Source of the DNA: Tenebrio molitor
Taxonomy: Eukaryota > Arthropoda > Insecta > Coleoptera > Tenebrionidae
Direction: 5' to 3'
Length of the DNA stretch: 64,000 nt
NCBI RefSeq assembly: GCF_963966145.1
Contig: NC_091051.1
Location: 21,886,001-21,950,000, forward strand
In this document: one piece after another, positions 1 through 11,088 of the stretch
How the letters are laid out: each line of letters begins with the position of its first letter
Numbering within the stretch: the first letter of the stretch is position 1
Notes under the pieces: generated by a model
What the model saw: only the letters and a program-made list of their open reading frames with translations
Databases searched by the model: none
Told to the model about the DNA's origin: nothing
Made by a program: the position numbers and the translations under genes

Positions 1-796
1 AACATGTTGCCGAATTTACCGTAATCATAATTAAGCGACTTTAAAACGTATTGATGGTGTTTGTATTAGACTGCAGAACATATTTTCAGTAAGTTACAAT
101 AAAGTCAAGTTTTTTTTTTGTGTATAAATTGAATCGTAGGTCAGTATAAAATAAATATGTTGCACGGATAGCGAAGGAAGAAACAACGACCCAATTGAAA
201 TGGCACAGGGGTTTTCTAAGACCTATTATAACTTCGCGATAGAGTTGTGAATTTATGGCTTGAGTCTATTTTGAAATGTACTCCTGAAATTTGCCAACAT
301 TTTTGTAGATATTGTGAAGAACTTATTTCGGAAGATTGGGCAAAATTAATGTGAAATCTTTTATTTGAAAACGTTCTTCCTTTAATAATTTCATTAGGAG
401 AATGTGACTCGGAATATGATTGGGATTTTGATGCAGGTAATGATGATTCAGAACGAAATTATGGAAGTTGAATAGTTTTGTTCTTTTTTCTCATAGACGA
501 TTGGTGTGTAAATATTTTGCAGAAAGATTCGAATAAAGTAAGGCTTAATAAGTACGTACAAGATTTTATACAATCTAGTTCTAGGAATGTTTTGGTTAAA
601 ATGAAATATTCATTGAGAAGCTACTAACTGGTTGCTTAAGACACTGTATAGGTGGGTTATCTAAGTGGTGCATAAATTAACAGGAGCCACTTCGTCTTCC
701 GGTCCCGGTCCCTACTATTCTGTAGTCTGTTCAAGTCAGTTTCCTGTTTTGTTAAATTGGATTTAAAATGTGTGAGTATTGTACTATTACAAACTA
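1..796. other. AT-rich stretch without a recognisable gene
   Basis: No open frame, terminal repeat or splice-supported exon could be defended here. A short acidic reading near 400-470 is interrupted by stops on both sides and was not called. Confidence 0.5.
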
Positions 797-1027
797 CCGG
801 GTGATCAAGAAGGATTGTTTAAGTTGGCAGTACAATTAAGAAATTTTTTTAATTCGGTTATTTATAACACTGCAACCGGATATGTTTTGTTGGTTTATTT
901 GACAAATATCTGATATAGGTATAGCATTAACAACGAGAAGCCATCAACAACCGAAAGTTACTCCTGTTATACGGTTTAAAATACCATTCAGTGTTACCGA
1001 CTTAAACAGTCCTTCTTGATCACCCCG
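797..1027. mobile_element. 231-bp MITE, mariner type, TA target site
   Basis: The ends form a 31-bp inverted repeat with three mismatches; both contain GGGTGATCAAGAAGGA. TA dinucleotides flank it at 795-796 and 1028-1029. No coding capacity. The end resembles the left end of the mariner fragment at 60847 (GTGATCAACAAGGACTG), so that lineage is a possible source of transposase. Confidence 0.85.
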
Positions 1028-1738
1028 TAGTAAAACTGACAACAATGCACTAGACAATGACGCCGTTTATAACCTCAAACTGAGAAAAACATAACCTAAT
1101 TCAACAGACAGCTTTACTGCCAACTTAAATGCACTTTTTCCATGGCCTCCCCTTATGCCAAAACATCGTGAATGGCATATACATTTGGATAGTGTTCACG
1201 AGAAAACGAACTGTGTCTTTGAAGTTCTTACGACACTCTCCGCAGGCAAAAATGATTTCCTTTTTCAACAATATTGAAATTTCTGCCATTGTAGTCTATT
1301 TTTAGAGTATTTTCAATAAATTTACACAATTTGACTTTTCTAATAAAGCGCGCCCACTTTTGACAGATTTTAAGGGGTGTACAAAATGTTGCTTGGCAAC
1401 TTTTCATCAATTGTTTCAAAAGGTAACTGCTCAAATACCTTCAAAATTTAGATTAAATTTTTAACAACAAAATCTAATCTTTTCGTTGAATCAGATAGTG
1501 ATTTAGTTAATTTTTTGTGTAGACACCTATTTTTTAATGTTTACCAATCTAATAATAGTTAAGCTTAATTTTCAATAAAGGAAACGTGTGTTAAAATTAC
1601 ATTTTTTAACTTGAGGTAATTTTATTATTACTAATTGAACCTTCACTGTCTAAAATATCTGTGTTTTAAATTTCATAAAAATCCGTTGGCAAATAACCGA
1701 GATATTAAGCTCGAAAGTCTTAGCTGAGACACGCAGTA

Positions 1739-3528
1739 CAGGGTGATGAAAAAAAAGTGCCCGTGCTAACCTGCACGTTATAAAGTATTTTTAACTAAAC
1801 ACGAATTCGAAATCCAAAATTAAATTTGTCCACTCTTCGCCAAGATATAAGATTTCCTTTTTAGACAATAGAAATCTATATGATTAACCGTTTACTAATA
1901 ATTTTATTGTTGAAGTCTAGATTTTGGTCGAGTTGATAATGTTCTTAAGTAAAAAATGCAAAAAGTCTATCGGAACCAACGTTATTAAAGATGTTAGAGT
2001 AGGGTCCAAAGAAAATTCGTCAATGTTACAACATTGCAAAGCTCCTAAGATACAGAAACATGTAATTTTTGAAAACGATAGCAACAATAATTCAATTTTT
2101 AATATTAATGGTTTTGTCAAATTTAACCTGTCAATTTTCCAAAAAGTCTGAAAAAATGGCATACAATTTTAACGAATATGTAGACATGTTACTCTGCTTG
2201 GGTGCATCAAATGATAACGCATCTGAAGCAGCAAGAGACTATGCAAGACTGTACCCTCAACGACGTCATCCAGATGCTAAGGTAATAAGAAGATTGATGC
2301 AGCGATTAAGAGAAAACGGCCAAATAATGCCTCTTTATATAAATCGTGGAAGGCCTCGTGAAGTTCGAACACCAGCTTTGGAGGAAGCTATTTTGGAAGC
2401 AATTGAAAATGCGCCAGGACGAAGTATACGAGGATTGGCGCGAGAGTTTCACGTAGACTATCGCACGGTACAAGGTATCCTGGCTGACGAACATTATCAT
2501 CCTTATCACTATGTTAAAGTGCAAGCTCTTCGTCCAGGTGATTATCCCCTCAGAGTAGAATTTTGTGAATGGCTACTTGGACGTCACAGAATCGATCCTA
2601 GGTTTATTCAAAACATTTTATGGACAGATGAATCATATTTTTCTCAAGACGGCATTTTTAATCAACATAATAATCATATCTGGGCAACTGAAAATCCTTT
2701 CGCTGTGCATCCTCGTGCACATCAGCACCGCTTCGGAATTAATTTGTGGGCTGGGGTCATTGATAATAACCTCGTAGGACCTTTTACGCTACCTGCCAGA
2801 GTGAATGCAGAAAATTTTCTACAATTTTTACAAAATGACTTTTAAGTTTTGCTTGAAGATTTGCCCCTTGCAATTTTGAGGCAAATGTGGCTACAAATAG
2901 ATGGTACCCCTCCACATTTTGGTAGGATAGTACGCGATTGGTGTGACGAGACTTATCCAAATAGATGGATTGGTAGAGGTGGCGCGATTGCTTGCCCCCC
3001 CCCCGGTCACCTGACCTTAATCCTTGTGATTTCTTCCTCTGGGGTCACCTCCAAAATTTTGTATATGCTACGCCGATTGCTAACTTAACAGAAAGAATCA
3101 ACGCAGCAGTTAATACCATAAATGTTCCTATGCTTCAAAGGGTTCAAGAGAACATTGTTCGAAGAGCAGCATTGTGCATTGAAGTTGGTGGGAGAAATTT
3201 CGAACAGCTATTATAAGATTTAATTGAAACATTTAACTTTTTGTTCAATTTATTGTAAATTAAAATTTTGTTTCATATACACATGACAGCTTTATTTTTA
3301 TGCAGGTGACAGAATCTGTCATCAGCATTGGTTTCTTAGATACGGCGAAGTACGTGAATATAATATTTTTTAGAAAAAAAAGTGCAATATTGCCAATTTG
3401 TACTGTTAGGAAAGCTGTTTAATTTTTAAAAGAATGTTTTTAGACCATTTTTGTGTTGATTTTCACAATACTTCGACAGAAAAGGACATTTAAGTTTCAG
3501 TCGTGGGCACTTTTTTTTCATCACCCTG
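1739..3528 (+). mobile_element. mariner-like transposon with DUF4817 transposase, complete ends
   Basis: A perfect 24-bp terminal inverted repeat, starting CAGGGTGATG and running into A8 then GTGCCC, bounds the element at 1739-1762 and 3505-3528. TA target duplications lie at 1737-1738 and 3529-3530. At 1790 bp it is longer than a typical 1.3-kb mariner. The perfect ends suggest fairly recent transposition, but its own transposase gene is broken. Confidence 0.93.
2156..3216 (+). pseudogene. DUF4817-type mariner transposase, one stop and one frameshift
   Basis: The transposase would bind the element ends and cut and rejoin DNA at TA sites in the nucleus. The N-terminal helix-turn-helix region (DUF4817-like, MAYNFNEYVDMLLCLG onward) is followed by a second HTH (GRSIRGLAREFHVDYRTV) and a DDE core: WTDESYF, IDGTPPHF and SPDLNPCDFFLWG. 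About 36 residues separate the last two aspartates. The start at 2156 fits the family N-terminus better than the upstream in-frame ATG at 2069. Two lesions are visible: an in-frame TAA at 2843-2845, and a frame change in a run of ten C at 2995-3004, just before the third catalytic Asp. The C-terminus, ending GGRNFEQLL, is intact. The protein cannot be made as it stands. Confidence 0.9.
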
Positions 3529-3530
3529 TA

Positions 3531-4200
3531 TACCTAAATTGACATTTGTCAAAGATAACCTCAAAATTTACAATTAATTTCAAAATTTTTGCCTAAACTC
3601 CTAAACGAACACGAAAAACGTTGTATGCACCTCGACCAAAAAGTGCCTTTTGTTCTCACCTGTTTTCAAGTCTTTACTCTGCCTCGACTAGAAAACCCAG
3701 ACTCGGACGAAAAAGATGCACTTCTTGAGCCTTGATACGCAAATAACTATTTTACTTTCATAATAAAATCACTTAAGAATTTCAATAACTAAAATATCTA
3801 GGTAAACCTAATCAGCAATAGCTTGAAATTTTAATTGTAAATTATTCTATATTTTGTTTATTTCTAAGAAATGATTTGCGTATCCGTCGGCTATTAAGAT
3901 TAATTTGAGTTGAGTAGTACTATTTTGGGTTTGATACATGACAATAATTGAACAAAAAAATTGGCTAGTAATAACCCTCTCCTATGGATAACTTTATTAT
4001 TTTTCTTGTCAAAAAAAATCTTAATCGTCTTTTAGATACCACAGATTACTGATGGTGGTGATAATACTGATCCGTCGAAAATACCTATCTAACCGAAGAA
4101 AAACTCATTAAATCGATAATACTTAACGATAACATATAAAATTAATGTTTGTGGCGGTTTTTCACATAAATGTTTATTTACAATTTGGTAAATAGAAGGG
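3531..4200. other. no gene recognised
   Basis: AT-rich sequence between two mobile elements. I saw no coding frame, long inverted repeat or tandem array. Confidence 0.5.
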
Positions 4201-4403
4201 ATACAAAAAGTAACTATTCAGAGAGACCGGGTGGACTGTCTTGAGTCCCGTTCAGTGTCTTGACTTTTAATGTGAAATGACTTATCTGTTTCTAACCTTA
4301 CTTTGAATTGATTGACGTTGTCATTAAGTATTGTCCCAATCAAAATCTACCTTTATCAAAAACAGAGGGCATTTGGAAAAGGAAAATAGGAGTATAATAG
4401 TTA

Positions 4404-4646
4404 TTTTTTGTTGGACAATGTCAGAATTTGAGAATTCTCTCCTATGTGAATGGATTTTGATAAATGTCACAACTTGTCAAAACGAAACGTCAAGCTAATT
4501 TTAAAGGTTTAAAGCGATTTGGAGCCTTTAAGGGACTCGTCGAACAAAAAAAACGTTGTATTCAACTTGTTTGTGTGTAAATTGGGCCTTTTATGGCACT
4601 CGTGGGCCCAATTTACACACAAACTCGTCAAATAAAGTACTATTAT
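4404..4646 (+). repeat. Repeat family A, copy 1 of 6, with hairpin head
   Basis: About 240 bp shared with 13271, 27338, 30446, 34165 and 46874. The body lies between inverted copies of TTTTTGTTCGAC (here TTGTTGGAC at one end). A hairpin follows, with arms GTGTGTAAATTGGGCC and GGGCCCAATTTACACAC, and the unit ends in AATAAAGTACTATTAT. Flanks and polarity match the hairpin family described in the findings. Confidence 0.85.
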
Positions 4647-4757
4647 GTATTAAGGGCATAATCAGGAGATTATGGCAAGAGGGAATGTTTAAAGCCCAAG
4701 GAACGGGGGCTTTTAAATTCCCGAGGGCAATAATCGACAATTATGCCCGTGGTACAT
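4645..4757 (-). repeat. segmented hairpin element (H16)
   Basis: Imperfect 113-bp dyad: ATGTATTAAGGGCATAAT pairs with ATTATGCCCGTGGTACAT. An inner pair (TTTAAAGCCC with GGGCTTTTAAA) closes around AAGGAACGG. The right flank ATACAACGTTTTATTTTA matches the family motif. It abuts repeat A copy 1. Confidence 0.8.
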
Positions 4758-5134
4758 ACAACGTTTTATTTTATTTTATAATTTCTAAAAGATTCAAACA
4801 AATATTTCGTATTCCTTAAAGGAAATCAACTAAAAGTTGTGTCCATGCAAATTTAGTTAGCTATTTTGATGTTGTTAAGGTTACTGTGTATATGTATAAT
4901 GTATGATTTTCTTTAATAAAATAATGTTTGATACCATTGTTTGAATAATTAAACCAATCGTTGCTTGGCAGATTTTTGACAGATCTGTGCCAGAATAAAA
5001 TAAATTTTTAAACTGTCAGCTAGAATAGTATAAATTTCTATGACAATAATCAAAGGCAAAATGAAAATAAAGCTTGAACTACATTAAATTTTTCAGATAG
5101 AAATTTGATGTCCCACGTTTTACGCTCCCAATAG

Positions 5135-5851
5135 TACCGTGCTTATTTTTTTATCCGATTTGAGTAAATGACACATCAAATGAAAAACATAGTTCAAAAA
5201 TCGCTTCAATATTACCTGATTCGATACATATTTTACATTTTTTCGACATCTATTTTTTTGACAGACGATGGTCAATAGTTATATTTTGTCCAGCGAGAGA
5301 TTGGGAGATTTTAAATTCTATTAAATTAACACAACACTACAAAATGCACTAGAATACATTAATTAAAGCATAATTTCAGGGCAAACATGTTATTGCTTGA
5401 AGGATATACCTATTTCAAATTTTACGTGCGCCACGTACTACTTCCTCTACGTAGAATTTAGTGGTTTTTATGTGAACCAATCTCTCGCTGGACAAATTTT
5501 ACTCGTACATTAAAAGAAAAAACAAAAAATGTATTTTGAAAAAAAATTGAAAAATGTAACTACTATCTATCTACTTAACCAAAATTATAAACAATAAAAA
5601 ATCTAATTGGTTGAAAATTGCCTCCATGCTCTTCCAGACAGTATCGATACTGTCTAGAAACCCTCGTAGTTGCATTCAATCAAAAATTGAGGGGTATTTC
5701 CTGACAGACTTGCACCATCCTTATTCTTAACTCTTCTGGGGTACTGGTGGGGTCAAATAAACATTGTCCTTAATGTAACCCCATAGAAAGAAATCAAGTG
5801 GACTAAAATCTGGAGATCTAGCGGCCCATCGAATAGGTTCGTAGTACGTAA
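5135..5851 (-). pseudogene. mariner remnant, C-terminal transposase fragment
   Basis: Read on the minus strand from about 5850, the translation contains RWAARSPDFSPLDFFLWGYI and DNVYLTPP. This is the third-Asp region and tail of a DUF4817-type transposase and is close to the copy at 41930-42460. The 5135-5285 part matches that element's subterminal DNA (TTTTTATCCGATTTGAG, ACATCTATTTTTTTGACAG). The gypsy LTR at 5856 truncates the upstream part, and a MITE (5288-5495) sits inside it. Several stops follow the recognisable tail. Confidence 0.7.
5288..5495. mobile_element. MITE with GTCCAGCGAGAGATTGG ends, copy 1
   Basis: The left end GTCCAGCGAGAGATTGGG is inverted at the right as CCAATCTCTCGCTGGAC. 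The duplicated flank is probably ATTTT (5283-5287, 5496-5500). A second, heavily interrupted copy lies at 31171-35018. Confidence 0.8.
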
Positions 5852-5855
5852 GTAC

Positions 5856-6945
5856 TGTTACGTTATTTATTTTCCCTGATGGTGAAATTTTCCCAAAATA
5901 ACGATTTAACAGACTTCGGGTCGAGATGCACTGGAGACTGCTCGAGAGTATAACCTAAATGTGGGGGTGAGTGGTGATAATCGGAAGAAAGAAAACTCCG
6001 AGTGGTTTAAACGTAAAAATCTGATTATTTAATAATAAAAACGTTTCTCACACTCAATAATTAAGAACAAATGTGAAGGGTTGTGCCCTCGCCGCGACAA
6101 AAAAAAAAGGAAAACTCTCGAAAAATAAACTGAATTCAAAAACTAAATTAAAAAAAAGGGGAGAGCCGAAAGTGAAGCCCGATATCGTCCTCGACGCTAT
6201 TCTTCTACGCCGCCCGCGATCGGCGGGACCTTTCCTCGGGCCTCACCTCGTTTCCCAAAAAAAAGGCTAAATTCAAAATAGATATGGAAGTCGCGCGGCG
6301 GACGAGGACACAAAAGATCAAGAAATAAAATAAACAAGAACTCTTACAAAAAAAAAAACTGTTATCGGTCTGACCGGCCGTTTTGCAGGCAAGGTCACCA
6401 GCAGACCGATAACTCAACCAGAACAAAAAAAAACGTTCTGCCTGAAACGACGCTTTGCCTTCGCGAAAACTAAAAATTTTTTCTATCACCCTGGCCTTGA
6501 TCGTGGTGGGGCGGTTGACGTCTCTGGAGACCTGGACGTTCCTCGGGGACTTCCTCCGGCCTACGGTGGACGACGAAATCCGAGCGTGGAATCTGACTCC
6601 GCACTCCGGCGTTTGGTTTTTCACGAACCTTCCGTCGGGGATCCGCAAATCTGCTCCTCGGCGTCTGGGTTTAGACTTCCTGGACTCTTCTTCCAGCCTC
6701 ACCCTCTTCGGACCTTCGACGTCTCCACACCCTTTTCTCGTCGTTCAACCACTTGCCGTTTCAGCCCCTTTCACAGTCCCGCACCGATTTGACCTCCCTG
6801 ACCAAAGACTAAAGGCCAAAAAGCCCCTCCCCGCACTCTCTCCTGTCTTTTATAGTTTCGCCCCTCTCAATTCGGATTATTATTATTTTTGGCGGAAAAC
6901 GTCGTGCGCACATTGATAAAACTTGCATTTTTTTAAAATGTAACA
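5856..6945 (-). repeat. 3' LTR of the gypsy element
   Basis: 1090 bp ending in the inverted hexamers TGTTAC and GTAACA. It aligns along its whole length with the interrupted solo LTR at 52952-55896 in opposite orientation, which fixes both borders. GTAC (5852-5855) precedes it. An apparent 165-codon frame inside (6205-6702) is LTR sequence and not a gene. Confidence 0.9.
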
Positions 6946-7066
6946 CACGACCCCCCTAAAACAATAAAAATTGAGAGGAGCGAAATTTTTATTGACGTGG
7001 CCGATACGAGAAATCGACGGTGCCCTCGTGCAGTAAAGTCCACCGCCAAAATTTTTCGGTTGTCAC

Positions 7067-8085
7067 CTAACCCGGGTCCGTGTTAGAATTACCGTTCGTG
7101 TCCGAATTATCGTCTGTGTCCCCGTTTTCTTTGTCGGGAGATTCTTGGGAAACAGATTCCGGGTCGCCGTCGGCTTCACGCGTTCGGTCCGGTTTTAGAT
7201 CTTTCACGTGCCACCTACCCTTGAAGGTGCCGTGTTCGTCAACCAGGGCGTACACGTTTTTGCCGATACGCTCCGTGATGGTAAAGGGACCGGTGAACTG
7301 CTTTGCCAACTTGGCGCTGAAGTGCTTGGTGCCGTCAGTCGTCGCGTAAGATCTCCTTCAGACGAGGTCACCCACCGAGTATTTGACCTCGCGGCGTTTG
7401 GCGTCGTACTACCATTTCACCCGGTTTCGGAACCGGTTGAGGAGACCGGCGACCAGGCGTCGTACCTTGTTCAACCTAGATTCTCCTTCAGGGTTCCGTC
7501 CTTGACCGTTTTGTTCGTCTGCTTGGTGTCTTCGTGCCTGGCGGTTCTAAGTGCGCACGCGACGCGATCCAGATTGTTGTCCCATTTCCTCTGATCTTGC
7601 TCTATGTACGAGATGATGAGGGACTTCATCGTTCGGTTCACCCGTTCCGTGGGGTTGTTTTGGGGAGTGTAAAGAGAATTGTAATAGGGTGTTACTCCGT
7701 AATTTGTCAAGAAATCCTGAAAGTCGCGACTCCTCCCAATGATTTTTCGTGCGGTTGGGGAGCGGACTGGCACGAATATGGGAAACTTGCTGAAGTAATC
7801 CATAATTACTAAAACGTATTCGTGACCGTTCGTGCTCCGGGGAAGAGGACCAAACAGGTCGGCAATGATCATCTGCCACGGCCTGGTGATTTCGGGGCGA
7901 GAGCCCATTTTGCCCGCTGGAAGACGCTGCTCCGGTTTCACGCTCGCGCAGACCGGGCACTTCCGGACATAACGGCACACGTCCGCTCTCATCCGGGGCC
8001 AAGTGTGATTATTTTGTATCTTGTGGTAAGTCTTGTAGACCCCGAGATGCCCGCCCGTCGCCGCGTCATCGTGGTACCGTTTCAA
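7067..8085 (-). pseudogene. gypsy integrase, catalytic core partly deleted
   Basis: Integrase would insert the cDNA copy into the genome. The N-terminal zinc-binding part is visible (HLGVYKTYHKI, then CPVCASVK). The core follows (IIADLFGPLP, MDYFSKFPIFVPV) and the glutamate region YTPQNNPTERVNRTMKS. The segment that should carry the middle catalytic Asp (usually DNG-like) is missing: the reading passes directly from RKIIGRSRDFQDF to LTNYGVTPYY. A shifted frame at 7067-7309 holds the C-terminal GPFTITERIGKNVYALVDE domain. Two defects, the loss of an active-site residue and a frame change, make it dead. Confidence 0.88.
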
Positions 8086-8094
8086 CAGTTGAGC

Positions 8095-10400
8095 TCACGG
8101 CCCTCTCGGTACCACCCATTTCCAATCTGCTTCCGGTTCTCCGTCGCGTCGTTTTACCTTTTTGAACACTTGCCCATCTCGTACCCTGAAATTCGAATAG
8201 CGGAGTGGATTTTCGGTAATCTTCCGGATCATATCGGCGATCCACTTGTCTTCCTTGCCACCGCCCGGAACTATTTGATCGATCTGGACCGGAATTGCCT
8301 TCATAGCCCGCGACAAACAGTCAGGTACAACGTTGTCCTTGCCTTTTCTGTGTACAATATCGAAATCGAATGCTTGTAGCCGTATCACCCACCTACCGAC
8401 GCGTCCTAACGGGTCCTTTAAGTTGTTGAGCCATAAAAGGGAATAATGATCGGTCACCACAGTAAATCGTGTACCTTCAAGGTAGCAACGCAGGCGCTCG
8501 ATGGCGTAAATGACGCTGAGACATTCTTTTTCCGTGGTGGTATATCGTTGTTCTGCTGGTAGCAAGGCGCGTGAGAGATAACAGACGACGCGCTCGTGGC
8601 CGTCGATATTTTGGGTGAGTACCGCCCCGATGCCGACGTCGCTGGCGTCGCATTGTAAGGTGAAAGGGTGTTCGAAATCAGAACACGATAGCATCGGCGC
8701 GTTAATTAGAGCATTTTTCACGTCGGCGAAGGCTCGCTCGCACTCCGGCGACCAGGTAAAGCGTGTCTTCCTTTTGGTCAGGTTGGTTAAGGGTGCGACC
8801 ATTGTCGAAAAATTGGGCACGAATCGGCGGTACCAGCTCATCATCCCGATTAGTCGGGGGACGTCCCGGACGCCTCGCGGTCGTGGCATGTCGACGACGG
8901 CGCTGACCTTCGAGGGGTCGACGTTGAGGCCTTGACGGTTCACCACATAACCGAGGTAACGGAGCTCTGGCTGACAGAACTGGCACTTAGATTCCCTTAA
9001 GGTCAGACCCGCCTTCGATGCGTAAATGTGAGTCGAAATCGGGGGTAGGTACTGAATGTATATCTTGGGCCTTGGCCCGACTTGCCTGCCGAAACGACTA
9101 AAAGTCCTGGAAGATTGCTACCTACCGGTTAGCGTATACACGTTGCCACTAAGAGTCCGTTCCCATGGGAGGGCACCGGCTAGGCCGATGGGCTTCCCTC
9201 CCCCCTTAGTCCCACACATTAATTACGAACCGCGACGCCCGTTGCCCACGGAGCGGTGGGATTGGGTAGTCTGCCGGAACGCTTTATGGGTAAACAGATT
9301 GTGGTCTGCCGTTTACCTGTACCACACCTGGGAGCTAGACCGCAGTCTCCCCCGTCCTCTTCTTGTCCGCAGGCAAGAAAGATCTTACACCGCGCATCGG
9401 TCCTTGAGACGGGGACCCTTGCAGTGTGTCACGCGCATCGGTCCCCCGAAGGGGACCCTCACGTCATCCGCTCGTAAACATTCTCGAAAGCCATGCTCAA
9501 ATCAGTCCGTCAACTTCGGGGAGCTGTCTGCTCCCCTAATCTCTAGGGCCCGAAGACCCGCACCCCGTCCACCTTCCGGGGACGGCTCACGTCGGCCCGA
9601 AGGCCCCACTCTCGGCCTCTGCCACAGGCCATCGCCAAATCCACTCGTATCCATTTCATTTCCTCAACTTTGCCTTGTCACTACTTCGGGGGAGCTGTCT
9701 GCTCCCCTAGTTCAAAAGTGGGTGACCTAAGGCCACCCACCCCTGTCCACCTTTCGGGGACATCATCCGATGAGCGGAGCAGATAAACCTCCTTCTGAAC
9801 CGCCCGATTTGCCCATAAAGTCTGCTACGACCGACCGTAGACCCGGTGGCACCACGGAGAGGTCTGGGCGGGGTGTACACTCACGATCTCGGCAAACCAC
9901 CTGCCGCGGCGTGATCTCGGGTGGTGAGTGCACACCTTCTACCACCGGGGGTAGGTACTGATGGTGATGACTATGTCGTCGAGGTACGCGAACATGTAGG
10001 GCTCGAGGTCGGGGGTGAACAGCCTATCTACTAGGGCCTGGAAGGTACCGGCGGCCGAATGCAATCCGAACGGCATGCGCTTGAATTTCAATTCAAGCGC
10101 GTCCTGCTATCGAAAAGGCCGTCAAGGGCCTGCTATCCTTCTCCAAGGGGATCTCCCAGTACGCGCTTCGAATGTCCAAGCTAGACAAATACTTTGCGTT
10201 CCCCAAGTTATCAAGTATATGGGAGATGTTGGGGAGAGGATAACACACCCTCTTAAACCGGGCGTTCACTCCGCGGAAGTCGATAACAAACCGGTACGAA
10301 CCGTCCTTCTTCGGCACCATGAGATAAGGCGAGTTCTACTCCGACTCGGCCCTCTCAATGACATCCTGCCTCAACATTTCGTCGACCTCCTTGTCGATGA
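8095..10400 (-). pseudogene. gypsy reverse transcriptase and RNase H, interrupted
   Basis: The RT palm begins near 10320 (MVPKKDGSYRFVIDFRGVNA). The YLDD active site lies near 9990. An 891-bp insert (9056-9946) then breaks the frame directly after it. From 8946 the frame resumes through the RT thumb (GMMSWYRRFVPNFS) into RNase H, with the three acidic positions visible in CDASDVGIGAVL, EKECLSV and TDHYSLLW, then a chromatin-side spacer leading to integrase. A further frame change lies near 10330. Confidence 0.88.
9056..9946. mobile_element. 891-bp GC-rich structured insert of unknown class
   Basis: It lies between two identical 15-bp direct repeats GGGGGTAGGTACTGA (9041-9055, 9947-9961), which looks like a target duplication because the RT reading resumes across it. 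The interior is GC-rich and full of short hairpins such as GGGGAGCTGTCTGCTCCCC and GGTCCCCCGAAGGGGACC. Two related units of about 85 bp start near 9508 and 9682. There are no terminal inverted repeats, poly-A tail or RNA polymerase III boxes that I can defend. Long target duplication suggests target-primed insertion, but the source is unrecognised. Confidence 0.65.
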
Positions 10401-11088
10401 GGCGCTGAATAAAGGGGCTGACGCGGTAGCTTCGAGACCGTAACGGCTTTGCGTTCTCTAACAGCGTGATCTTGTGCGAGACTAAATCGGTACACCCCAG
10501 CGGCGAGTTCTTCGTCCCGTCAAAGTAACGCTCCACGCATTTCTCTAATCTCGATCTCTGATCTGCGGAGAGATCGTCCTTCGTAATTATGTTGCCGACC
10601 TGTGGCCGGTTGCCAGCGTCGATCCGGGGGTCTGCGAATTCCCAAGTTAGTTGTCGCAAATTCGGTACGATGCCCATCGCGGTCCAGAAATCGATCCCCA
10701 AGATCATTTCGTGCCGGACCTCTGGCACCACCAACACCTGGAAAACGCCTACCCTACCTTCTAACGTCACCGGAACGTTCACGGCACCTATGCAGGCAGT
10801 TTCCGAAGCGGACGCGAGGGTACAGCACTCTACCTCTGTAGGGTGCATGTCAAAACCTAACGCCCTTAATTTGCCCCACCCAGCCAGTCCGACGAACACT
10901 CGGCTGGCCCCCGAATCCAGCAGTGCTACGAATTCGCATCCACAGATGCTGACCTTCAACTTAGAACACTCGTTCCTCTTCGAAATCGTAAACAAATAGT
11001 TTAGGGCGGCTTTTGTCGATTTTACTACGGAGGACAAACCGCGACCTAGTGATGTCCTCCTCGTCTGTTTCCCGCTTCTTGTTTGCAA
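10336..11088 (-). pseudogene. gypsy protease and RT N-terminus
   Basis: An aspartic protease reading with the active-site motif LLDSGASRVFVG, and a later hydrophobic strand HEMILGIDFWTAMGI, processes the polyprotein in this family. It leads into the RT N-terminal region (FIQRLIDKEVDEML). It overlaps the end of gag by 43 bases in another frame, as expected for a shifted gag-pol junction. The frame is lost at 10336, just before the RT palm. Confidence 0.85.

Larger units (their letters stand above)
4210..5131 (-). mobile_element. older diverged copy of the 50495 MITE, split by insertions
   Basis: The flanking parts (about 4210-4401 and 4990-5131) match, in reverse orientation, the MITE at 50495-50839. 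Shared stretches include the piece around CTTTTAATGTGAAAT and the piece around AAGCTTGAACTACAT. About 590 bp of later insertions (the repeat at 4404 and hairpin at 4645) interrupt it. The left end is too diverged to place exactly. Confidence 0.6.

Noticed and set aside
1917..2162. Overlapping frames before the mariner transposase
   Set aside because: They lie in the element's 5' region, have no domain, and the accepted start at 2156 explains the gene.
6205..6702. 165-codon minus-strand frame, with a similar frame at 53131-53460
   Set aside because: Both lie inside copies of the gypsy LTR. The similarity is LTR homology; the frame is not kept in full in the second copy and matches no protein family.
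6455..6916. Long plus-strand frame
   Set aside because: GC-rich LTR sequence on the opposite strand; no start context, domain or homology.
10015..10999. Plus-strand frames over the gypsy protease/RT region
   Set aside because: Shadows of the minus-strand pol reading, which has recognisable motifs.
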